A DNA stretch of 64,000 nt from assembly GCF_039975415.1 (NCBI RefSeq), contig NZ_JBDWHD010000004.1; one strand, 5' to 3'. Both the position numbers and the translations under genes were made by a program. Positions within the stretch are counted from its first letter, which is position 1, and every line of letters begins with the position of its first letter. Of this stretch, positions 43,938 to 51,736 are shown one piece after another. The notes beneath the pieces were generated by a model. That model was given only the letters and a program-made list of their open reading frames with translations. It ran no database searches and was not told where the DNA came from. The stretch is from Ascidiaceihabitans sp039975415 (GTDB lineage: Bacteria > Pseudomonadota > Alphaproteobacteria > Rhodobacterales > Rhodobacteraceae).

Positions 43938-45047
43938 CTATCCTTTCAGCGCGGCGCCCAGAACATCCAGCACAACGCCTTCCGGCACATCAGACGTGAC
44001 AAACGCCTCACCGATGCCGCGCGCCATAATAAAGCGCAATTGGCCGTCCACGACTTTTTTATCCTGCCCCATCAAGGCCAAAAGTGCAGTTGCGTCTGGC
44101 AGATCCCCTTCAATGTCCTTGAGATCTGTTTTCATGCCCATAGCTTTTAGGTGGGCCCGCAAGCGGCTTGGATCTTCCTGGGCACACAGCCCCATCCGCG
44201 ACGATGTTTCAAACGCAAGCGCACACCCAATCGCCACCCCTTCGCCGTGCAGCAGCCGATCCGAATAGCCGGTGGCCGCTTCGAGCGCATGACAAAACGT
44301 GTGTCCAAGGTTCAAAAGGGCCCGGTCCCCTTGTTCGGTCTCATCGCGCATCACGATTTCGGCTTTCATCTGCACCGAGCGCTTCACAGCATAGGCACGC
44401 GCCGCAACATCTCCGGCCGCCATGTCCGGTCCGTGGCTTTCAAGCCAGTCAAAGAACGCAGCGTCCCCCAAAAGCCCGTATTTCACGACCTCACCACACC
44501 CCGCAAGAAAATCGCGTGGCTGCAAAGTGCCCAATACCTCAATGTCTGCAAGAACCAGACTGGGTTGATGGAAGGCCCCGACCAAGTTCTTTCCGTGACG
44601 GGTGTTGATGCCGGTTTTGCCCCCGACAGAGCTGTCGACTTGAGCCAACAAGGACGTGGGAATTTGTACAAACCGCACCCCACGTCGCAAAATTGCGGCC
44701 GCGAACCCCACAAGGTCCCCAATAACACCACCGCCCAACGCCACCACCACGTCGCGCCGTTCGACTTTTTCGTCCAGCATCCATTCCACAGTTTTGATGA
44801 CATTGGTCCAGTTTTTGGTCGCTTCCCCCGGTGGCAAAGACAGCGCCGCCATAGCTATGCCCTCTGCGGCCAGTCCTTGGCGCAACGTGTCCAGATGCAA
44901 CGCCCCAACCGTATCATCGGTCACGACCACAACACGCGGCCTGTGCAAAAGCGGCGCGATCAGTGTGCCTGCCTCTTGCAGCAGTCCGGTTCCGATTAGA
45001 ATGTCGTAGGCCCGCCCGGGCAGATCAACATGAACGGTTTCGCGCAT
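43938..45047 (-). CDS. aroB: 3-dehydroquinate synthase
   Basis: AroB forms dehydroquinate, the second step of the shikimate pathway, using NAD and a divalent metal. The 369-residue protein has ALGGGVIGDLVGFAAAILRRG, IPTSLLAQVDSSVGGKTGIN, and the metal ligand region LLNLGHTFCHALEAATGY with LLHGEGVAIG. Its start overlaps the aroK stop by one base. Confidence 0.97.
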   Translation of the reverse strand: MRETVHVDLPGRAYDILIGTGLLQEAGTLIAPLLHRPRVVVVTDDTVGALHLDTLRQGLAAEGIAMAALSLPPGEATKNWTNVIKTVEWMLDEKVERRDVVVALGGGVIGDLVGFAAAILRRGVRFVQIPTSLLAQVDSSVGGKTGINTRHGKNLVGAFHQPSLVLADIEVLGTLQPRDFLAGCGEVVKYGLLGDAAFFDWLESHGPDMAAGDVAARAYAVKRSVQMKAEIVMRDETEQGDRALLNLGHTFCHALEAATGYSDRLLHGEGVAIGCALAFETSSRMGLCAQEDPSRLRAHLKAMGMKTDLKDIEGDLPDATALLALMGQDKKVVDGQLRFIMARGIGEAFVTSDVPEGVVLDVLGAALKG

Positions 45048-45649
45048 TAGGTTTTCTCCAGAACATCGCTGCGGGCCAATATGGCCTCTATGACACGATC
45101 GGCCATAGCATCAATCGCCACACCGTGGTCTGATGGCACCATGACATCCGCCATCCGGTACACTGGCACACGCGCCTGAAACAGCGCCGCCAATGTGGCT
45201 TTGGGATCATCGGTTTGCAGTAAGGGGCGCGTGTCTTTGTGGCGCACCCTGTTCCACAGCAAATCCAGATCGGCCTTGAGCCACACCGACACACCGCGTG
45301 CACTGATGGCTTCACGGTTTTGCGCCCCCAAAAACGCCCCCCCGCCGGTCGACAGAATACATGGCGTCGCGTCCAGAAGGCGCGTAATCACCTGGGTTTC
45401 CTTTGTCCGAAAGAACGGCTCACCATCGCGGCTGAAGATCTCGGGCACAGTCATATTGGCCGCAGCTTCGATTTCCGCATCGCTGTCCAGAAACGCAACA
45501 TCCAGCTTTTGGGCAACAGCCCGCCCGACAGCCGTTTTGCCAGCCCCCATCATTCCCACCATCACCACAGTCTTTTTTAATCGAAATGTGGCCTGTGGGC
45601 CGGCTTGGGTGGGTGCCTTATCGGCCATGGATTGCTCAATTTTACTCAT
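45047..45649 (-). CDS. aroK: Shikimate kinase
   Basis: AroK phosphorylates shikimate. The 200-residue protein has the P-loop VGMMGAGKTAVGR, the shikimate-binding DSDAEIE and FRTKET motifs, and LSTGGGAFL. An N-terminal extension of about 26 residues precedes the fold. It is coupled to aroB, the usual alphaproteobacterial pair. Confidence 0.96.
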   Translation of the reverse strand: MSKIEQSMADKAPTQAGPQATFRLKKTVVMVGMMGAGKTAVGRAVAQKLDVAFLDSDAEIEAAANMTVPEIFSRDGEPFFRTKETQVITRLLDATPCILSTGGGAFLGAQNREAISARGVSVWLKADLDLLWNRVRHKDTRPLLQTDDPKATLAALFQARVPVYRMADVMVPSDHGVAIDAMADRVIEAILARSDVLEKT

Positions 45650-45731
45650 GTTGACGTGAATGACGTGATATTGTGAAAAAGGCCATATATAAGTTGATCA
45701 AAAGACGACATCAAAAAAGGCAGGCACCCCC

Positions 45732-45881
45732 ATGTTCAAATTAATCAAGCTTCTGATTTACCTGTGCTTTTTCGGGTTTATCGGCTTGGTAGGCTATGCA
45801 TATGTCGGCCCCTTCTTCGGTGCCGATTTTTCTGCTCCGCAAGAAGAAGTGCGTGCACCTGTGGTGTTGAATGCAGACTAA
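45732..45881 (+). CDS. Short membrane protein, 49 residues
   Basis: ATG at 45732 with product MFKLIKLLIYLCFFGFIGLV followed by GYAYVGPFFGADFSAPQEE and a short acidic tail: one membrane span and a small outer domain. AAAAAAGGCAGG lies upstream. Its last 11 bases overlap the start of the exported-protein gene, so the two are coupled. It is divergent from aroK. Similar short proteins occur near aroK/xerD in Rhodobacterales to my recollection; function unknown. Confidence 0.75.
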   Translation: MFKLIKLLIYLCFFGFIGLVGYAYVGPFFGADFSAPQEEVRAPVVLNAD

Positions 45882-47430
45882 AGCAGTCATTTTATCAGCA
45901 TCGTTTGCGGTTTTGGCGACTGTTCTGGCGCAAAGCCTCGCCTTTGCCCAAGACACACCGCAAGGCCAACCGCTGTCTGTGATTGATTGGCTTGATACGC
46001 AGCCCACGTCCCAACCGCTGCCCCAACCTGCAGCGTTGCTGCCGGATGAGCCCGATGTTGCGACAAGCGGATCGGTGGCGCAGGTCACGGTGGCCCCCTT
46101 GGACGGACAAGGGCCGCGTATCATCGGATTGGTTCCGTCTGACGTGACTGGACTGCCCGACAGTTTGTGGACCCATTCGGACGCGCAAAGCCTGACCCGT
46201 AAATTGGGCACGTTAACCGCGCAACACCTACCAAGCGCGCAATCCTTGTTCTATACAGTTTTGTTGGCTGAAACCGCGCCACCCAAAGGCAAATCAGAAG
46301 CGTTCCAATTGGCCAGAATTGACGCGCTGATCGCTTTGGGTGCAGTTGACCCTGCATTTGCCCTGATCCAACAGGTTGGACCCGAACAAGACGCGCAGTT
46401 GTTTTCGCGCTTCATTGATCTGAGCCTTTTGAATGATACGGAAGAAACGGCCTGTGCTGCATTGCTAAAAGCGCCACAACTGGCCCCCGGCTATGCGGCA
46501 CGGATTTTTTGCACTGCGCGCGCTGGCGATTGGTCAACGGCCGCGTTGTTGCTTGGCACCTCACGGGCTTTGGGTGTTTTGCCTGAACCCCAGTCCAATG
46601 CATTAGAGCGTTTTCTGGACCCAGACCTTTTCGAGGGTGCCGCACCTTTGCCCCGTTTGGCCGATCCGAATGCATTGATGTTTCGGGTCTACGAGGCACT
46701 TGGCCAGCCAATCAGCACAAAAACATGGCCACGCGCCTATGCCCATGCTGACTTGCGTGACGTGACAGGATGGAAAGCCCAACTGGACGCCGCAGAGCGT
46801 TTGGCCACCGTCGGGGCCTTACCTGCCAATCGTTTGCTTGGCGTCTATTCCACACGCAGGCCCGCAGCCTCTGGCGGCATTTGGGACAGGGTCGCTGCCG
46901 TCCAACGTCTGGAAACCGCAATTCGCACCAAAAGCCCCCAAGCCATTGGCAAAACGCTGCCATTGGCGTGGCAAAAAATGAAATCCGCGGGCCTTGCTGC
47001 GCCGTTTTCCACACTTTTTGCACCTCAGGTTGTGGGCTTTGGCCTGGAAGGTCCTGCCAAAGACATAGCGTTTAAAATGGCTATGATGTCTCCCGACTAT
47101 GAGGCCGCAGCAGTCGCAGGCGATCCCGCTTTTGCGTTTTTGGCCGGCCTTGCAAAAGGCACACCGCCCAAAGGCAATACCGACTTGGAACTTGCGATTG
47201 AACACGCATTTTCCACTGGGGAATTGGCAGATAAATTTCAAATTGCACTGAACACTCGGACCCGGTCATTGGGGGCTGTGCTGATAGATATTCTGGAACA
47301 GGTCCAAGCAGGCGCGGAAGGCGATCTGACCCAACTGACCGAAGGCTTGCGCAATCTACGTGCGCTAGGTCTGGAAGACACCAGTCGCCGCGTGGCCTTG
47401 GAGTTGCTTATTCTGGGGCCTGCGTCATGA
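45871..47430 (+). CDS. Large exported helical protein of unknown function
   Basis: A 519-residue protein with a signal peptide (ILSASFAVLATVLAQSLAFA, cut near AFAQD), a Pro/Gln-rich linker to about 90, then alpha-helical, TPR-like or all-helical repeats rich in Ala and Leu to the end. No catalytic motif is recognised. It overlaps the short membrane protein at its 5' end and xerD by 4 bases at its 3' end, so it is in a three-gene operon. A periplasmic scaffold is a guess. Confidence 0.75.
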   Translation: MQTKAVILSASFAVLATVLAQSLAFAQDTPQGQPLSVIDWLDTQPTSQPLPQPAALLPDEPDVATSGSVAQVTVAPLDGQGPRIIGLVPSDVTGLPDSLWTHSDAQSLTRKLGTLTAQHLPSAQSLFYTVLLAETAPPKGKSEAFQLARIDALIALGAVDPAFALIQQVGPEQDAQLFSRFIDLSLLNDTEETACAALLKAPQLAPGYAARIFCTARAGDWSTAALLLGTSRALGVLPEPQSNALERFLDPDLFEGAAPLPRLADPNALMFRVYEALGQPISTKTWPRAYAHADLRDVTGWKAQLDAAERLATVGALPANRLLGVYSTRRPAASGGIWDRVAAVQRLETAIRTKSPQAIGKTLPLAWQKMKSAGLAAPFSTLFAPQVVGFGLEGPAKDIAFKMAMMSPDYEAAAVAGDPAFAFLAGLAKGTPPKGNTDLELAIEHAFSTGELADKFQIALNTRTRSLGAVLIDILEQVQAGAEGDLTQLTEGLRNLRALGLEDTSRRVALELLILGPAS

Positions 47431-48395
47431 ACGATACAGATCGCTGGATTTCCACCTTTCTTGACGCACAGGCCGCAGAACTGGGGGCCGCAAACAACAC
47501 TTTGTTGGCATATGGCCGCGACCTGAAGGACTTTGCCGAATGGCTGACGGCACGCAAGACCAGCTTTGACACCGCCACTCAGGATCACGTTGAACAATAC
47601 CTGGTGCACTGCGACGCCCAAGGGCTTGCCAAAGCCACCCGCGCACGGCGTTTGTCGTCCATCAAGCAAATCTACCGCTTTGCGTTTGAAGAAAGCTGGC
47701 GGACAACCAACCCCGCCATTCAGGTGTCCGGTCCCGGTCTGGACAAGCGTTTGCCCAAAACCCTCGATGAGGCAGAAGTCGACAGGTTGCTGGCTGCCGC
47801 CCGGTCAATGGGTCGCGACACATTGCGCAACACCTGCTTGATGGAACTGCTTTATGCCACGGGCATGCGGGTGACTGAACTGGTCAGCCTACCTGTGACC
47901 GCAGCGCGCGGTGATCCCCGCGTTTTGCTGATTTTGGGCAAAGGCGGAAAAGAGCGCATTGTGCCCTTATCACCCCCTGCCCGCGCGGCCTTGGCAGAGT
48001 GGTTGCCATTTCGGGATGCGGCTGATGACGCGGCAAAAGCCAAAGGTGCTGCGCCGTCAAAATTCCTGTTCCCTTCGCGTGGCAAAGACGGGCATCTGAC
48101 GCGCCACCGGTTCTACCTTTTGATCAAGGAATTGGCCGTGGCTGGCGGTGTGACACCCTCCAAAGTTACGCCACATACGTTGCGCCATGCTTTTGCGACA
48201 CATCTGTTGGCGGGAGGGGCCGATTTACGGTCGATCCAGGCGATGTTGGGGCATGCCGATGTGGCAACGACAGAAATTTACACCCATGTTCTGGATGCGC
48301 GTCTGACCGAATTGGTGTTGGATCATCACCCGCTTGCCACAGCGGTTCAGCGGCGGCGCAAAGCAGGTGGCAAAACGTCTTCCGATGGCCAATAG
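47427..48395 (+). CDS. xerD: Tyrosine recombinase XerD/XerC type
   Basis: A 322-residue chromosome-dimer-resolving recombinase. The N-terminal SAM-like core-binding domain runs to about 110. The catalytic residues are all seen: Arg in YATGMRVTEL, Lys in KGGKERIVPL, His/Arg in HTLRHAFATHLL, His in MLGHADVATTEIYTHV and the Tyr nucleophile in the same motif. XerD is favoured over XerC by context beside aroK, as in other Rhodobacterales, but this is inference. Its end overlaps the convergent phosphoesterase gene by 49 bases. Confidence 0.92.
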   Translation: MNDTDRWISTFLDAQAAELGAANNTLLAYGRDLKDFAEWLTARKTSFDTATQDHVEQYLVHCDAQGLAKATRARRLSSIKQIYRFAFEESWRTTNPAIQVSGPGLDKRLPKTLDEAEVDRLLAAARSMGRDTLRNTCLMELLYATGMRVTELVSLPVTAARGDPRVLLILGKGGKERIVPLSPPARAALAEWLPFRDAADDAAKAKGAAPSKFLFPSRGKDGHLTRHRFYLLIKELAVAGGVTPSKVTPHTLRHAFATHLLAGGADLRSIQAMLGHADVATTEIYTHVLDARLTELVLDHHPLATAVQRRRKAGGKTSSDGQ

Positions 48396-49150
48396 CCCGT
48401 TTCCAAGGCAATATCATACCCCTGCCTAAGACCTGCGTTTTCCATATCCCCTTGTGCGCCCTTGACGTCATAGGGCAGACGGCGCATTTGCACCGCGCCT
48501 TTTTCCAGCACCATAAAGTGCGTATATGACCGCCCGTCATGGGCTGGCATGCCGATCACACCGGCGTTGATCCAGCGTCCAAACGGCGTCTCTTTGATGA
48601 ACTGCAGCCCCGAATGCCCCGCAATCACATGGTTTACGCGCCCTATCTTAGCGGTCAAAGCTGCCCATTCCTGTTCAAATTCTTCCATGGGCGACACACG
48701 CCAGATGAAGCGTGCCACGTCCGTGGCGGCGCCATGCAGCACCGCATAGCGTTCCCCCTGATGATCAAAGGTGATGACATCAGGAAGGCCTGCCATCCAA
48801 TCAATGTCTTTTTGGCTCAGTTGTTCTTTTGCAAAAGAAAACCATGACAAAGATGCAATATCGCAGGCCGTGCCTTCTTCAAAGCCGCATCCGCAATCGG
48901 CTTCGCCTTTGGCCAACTGGATTTCACAATTTCCAGCCACCACAGAACATCCCGCCTGACGCACCATGTCCACGGTCGAAGCAGGGTCACCGCAATACGC
49001 CACAGTATCGCCTGTGCAAATCAGATGGGTCGGTTTGATTTTGCGCTTTGCAGCTTCTTCAAACAAAGCAAGCGTCGCGTGGGCATTTGAATACGGGCCA
49101 CCAAAAACCAAAACAGAACCGTCAAGTGTGCCGAGGTGATGATGTCGCAT
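48347..49150 (-). CDS. Metallophosphoesterase of the calcineurin-like/YfcE-type superfamily
   Basis: A 267-residue protein with metal-site motifs CTGDTVAYCGDP, VAGNCEIQLA (the GNHE-type position) and IAGHSGLQFI. The first motif DxH is atypical: the start reads LGTLDGSVLVFGGPYSNAHA. A cysteine-rich insert (DCGCGFEEGTACD) follows the GNCE motif. The ATG at 49150 follows AAAGGA; the frame is open to 49285. The substrate is unknown. It overlaps xerD tail to tail. Confidence 0.85.
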   Translation of the reverse strand: MRHHHLGTLDGSVLVFGGPYSNAHATLALFEEAAKRKIKPTHLICTGDTVAYCGDPASTVDMVRQAGCSVVAGNCEIQLAKGEADCGCGFEEGTACDIASLSWFSFAKEQLSQKDIDWMAGLPDVITFDHQGERYAVLHGAATDVARFIWRVSPMEEFEQEWAALTAKIGRVNHVIAGHSGLQFIKETPFGRWINAGVIGMPAHDGRSYTHFMVLEKGAVQMRRLPYDVKGAQGDMENAGLRQGYDIALETGYWPSEDVLPPALRRR

Positions 49151-49231
49151 GCCGCAATCCTTTGTCGTGCGGGCCTTGATTGCGCCGCTTTGCCACCCCA
49201 TAACCAAATCAACTATAGGATACACGTTAAA

Positions 49232-50599
49232 ATGGACGAACCTTCTACCACAATCCAAGTCGCAAATTCGCTTGAAGCCGCCCAAACGTTGGGGGCGGCA
49301 TCAGCATTGGATGCGGCCTTTTGGGTGACATGCGCGGTGATTTTGATGCTGCTGGTGATGTCAGGGTTCTTTTCCGGATCTGAAACGGCCTTGACTGCGG
49401 CGTCACGCGGGAAGTTGCGATCGCAGGCAGACAAAGGATCGCGGGGGGCCGCAAGGGCTTTGCGGATCACCGAAGACAATGAACGCTTGATCGGCTCCGT
49501 TTTATTAGGCAACAACATCGTCAACATTCTGGCGACTTCGCTGGCCACGGCCATCTTCACACGCGCCTTTGGCGAAAGTGGCGTCGCTTTGGCGACATTG
49601 GTTATGACAGCGTTGGTTTTGGTTTTTGCCGAAGTTTTGCCAAAGACATACGCCATCACGAATTCCGAAAAAGCCGCGTCTTTCGTTTCGGCGCCCATCG
49701 CGCTGATCGTGTTCATCTTTTCGCCTATCGTGGCGGCCGTGCGGTTTTTTGTGCGTGGCGTGTTGGGCGTATTTGGTGTGAAAATTGACCCCGACAGCAA
49801 CATTCTGGCAGTGCGCGAAGAAATCGCCGGCGCCTTGCAATTGGGCCATTCCGAAGGCGTTGTGGAAAAAGAGGACCGGGACCGCATCTTGGGTGCCTTG
49901 GATTTGGGCGACCGGGTGGTGGAGGAAATCATGTTGCACCGCTCTGACATCGAGATGGTCAATATCGACGACGGCCCCGAAGCCATTCTGGAACAGTGTT
50001 TACAATCCAATCACACGCGCTTGCCCGTGTTCAAAGATGATTCAGAAAACATCATTGGCGTGATCCACGCCAAAGACCTGCTGCGCGCGATGTACAAGAT
50101 TATTGGTGGCCCCGATGGCGACGCCACTGCCCTGAAAAGCTTCGATGTGGTGGACGTCGCGATGGAGCCATACTTTGTCCCCGAAACCACCACGCTGGAC
50201 GATCAGATGCGTCAGTTTTTGCGCAAACACACCCATTTTGCGTTGGTTGTCGATGAATATGGCAGTTTGCAGGGGCTCATCACGCTGGAAGACATTCTGG
50301 AAGAAATCGTGGGCGAAATTACCGATGAATTCGACCCCGACGGCGACCATCCGGTTGTGACGGGCGAAGATGGCCAGTTCATGGTGGATGGGGCAATGAC
50401 AATCCGCGATTTGAACCGGGCAACGGAATGGAACCTGCCCGATGACGAAGCCAACACCGTCGCAGGGCTGGTGATCCACGAGGCACAAATGATCCCCACC
50501 GCCGGTCAGGTGTTTTCATTCCACGGATTCCGTTTCGAAGTCATAGCCCGCGAGGGCAACAGGATCACGGGCTTGCGAATTCGTCCGTTGGTGCATTGA
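49232..50599 (+). CDS. CNNM/CBS/CorC-HlyC family transporter protein
   Basis: A 455-residue membrane protein: a CNNM (DUF21) transmembrane domain (GFFSGSETALTAASRGKLR and three helices), a CBS pair (about 215-340, MLHRSDIEMVNIDD, LRKHTHFALVVDEYGSLQG), and a C-terminal CorC_HlyC domain (DGAMTIRDLNRATEWNLPDD). Such proteins are linked to magnesium/cobalt or sodium efflux; the old hemolysin label is unreliable. The ATG at 49232 is the likely start; the frame is open to 49136. Confidence 0.92.
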   Translation: MDEPSTTIQVANSLEAAQTLGAASALDAAFWVTCAVILMLLVMSGFFSGSETALTAASRGKLRSQADKGSRGAARALRITEDNERLIGSVLLGNNIVNILATSLATAIFTRAFGESGVALATLVMTALVLVFAEVLPKTYAITNSEKAASFVSAPIALIVFIFSPIVAAVRFFVRGVLGVFGVKIDPDSNILAVREEIAGALQLGHSEGVVEKEDRDRILGALDLGDRVVEEIMLHRSDIEMVNIDDGPEAILEQCLQSNHTRLPVFKDDSENIIGVIHAKDLLRAMYKIIGGPDGDATALKSFDVVDVAMEPYFVPETTTLDDQMRQFLRKHTHFALVVDEYGSLQGLITLEDILEEIVGEITDEFDPDGDHPVVTGEDGQFMVDGAMTIRDLNRATEWNLPDDEANTVAGLVIHEAQMIPTAGQVFSFHGFRFEVIAREGNRITGLRIRPLVH

Positions 50600-50679
50600 T
50601 GCTGCAAGCGACCATTTGACGAATTAGGGTGATATTTACGCATCCGCGCTAACAAACCCTATTCGATAACGGGATTTGA

Positions 50680-51696
50680 ATGCGCAGCTTGATCCGTAAA
50701 ACACTTGCGACCGCAGCGTCACTGCTGCCGATACTGGCACTGGTGCTAAGCTGGCCCAGTGCGCTGCGCGCCCATTGTGATGTCATCCCTGAATTTGGAA
50801 CACTTTTGCAATTGTCGCTACAAATGGCAGACACCGACGGTGATCCGGCAGAGGTTTTTACGCAATCCAACGCAGTGCTTGGGGCATTGGCACTGGATGT
50901 AACAACAGCGCGACTTGATGATGCAGACCATAGCAATGCGCGGACTGCGGTCACTGTCTTTTTGCAAAACATGCAATTTATCAATCAGTTGGCGGCTTCA
51001 AGAGGTCCCGCGAAAGCACAAGCCTATGTACAGTCCGAAGCATTCATAACAACCCGCAGCGCCGCTTTTCGCACCTATCAGACCTTGTGCCATGACGCCG
51101 ATGCGGAAACATTGGAAGACCTGTTTCCAGACGACATGCCGACCATTGCGTCAGACAGCGATCACGCGACGCTAGGTGTTGGTCTTGGCACGACAAACCT
51201 ACCCTCTCAGTCAGACCAAAGCTGGGGTCAGCTTTTGATTGGGTTGTGGGGGTTGTGCGTCTTTTGTGTCACCGGTTTGCATTATGCACTGATTTTGAAA
51301 ACATCCGGACGCTTGATGCGGCATTATTGTAAAATCCCCGCAAAGCTGAGTGTAGCTGCACAAGACGTTTCGGGACACGTATTGCTTATCGGGATCAATG
51401 GGGCGCAATTTGAACCGGACAATGACGAAGACGCAGCAGCAATCGAGGGTCTTGAAGCAGGGATGTTTTGCGACATAACAATTGCGGGCCAAGAGATGGC
51501 CGCGAAAACGATTGATCAGGCGGTGTCTCGCGTCGCTCTGTTGTTTAAGGAACCGTTGGAAAAAATCCAGGTCAAAGCCGCTTTAGACGCCTCTTTGACC
51601 CCACCAAAACCCGACAGAACCGGTAGAAACGCTGATCCGGCGAGACGGTACCGCTTTGGCAAAGGATATATTTCCGATCCGGTTTCTGATGCGTAG
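50680..51696 (+). CDS. Exported/membrane protein of unknown function
   Basis: A 338-residue protein with a signal peptide (AASLLPILALVLSWPSALRA, then HCDV), an exported helical region to about 180, one membrane span near 184-206 (LLIGLWGLCVFCVTGLHYAL) and a cytoplasmic C-terminal domain of about 130 residues that resembles a PilZ-like beta barrel in pattern (CKIPAKLSVAAQD, HVLLIGINGAQF), without the PilZ RxxxR motif. I do not recognise the family. Periplasmic Cys pair at 33 and about 137. Confidence 0.7.
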   Translation: MRSLIRKTLATAASLLPILALVLSWPSALRAHCDVIPEFGTLLQLSLQMADTDGDPAEVFTQSNAVLGALALDVTTARLDDADHSNARTAVTVFLQNMQFINQLAASRGPAKAQAYVQSEAFITTRSAAFRTYQTLCHDADAETLEDLFPDDMPTIASDSDHATLGVGLGTTNLPSQSDQSWGQLLIGLWGLCVFCVTGLHYALILKTSGRLMRHYCKIPAKLSVAAQDVSGHVLLIGINGAQFEPDNDEDAAAIEGLEAGMFCDITIAGQEMAAKTIDQAVSRVALLFKEPLEKIQVKAALDASLTPPKPDRTGRNADPARRYRFGKGYISDPVSDA

Positions 51697-51736
51697 ACGT
51701 ACGATGCATACGACGACGCATACGACCCAAAAGACG

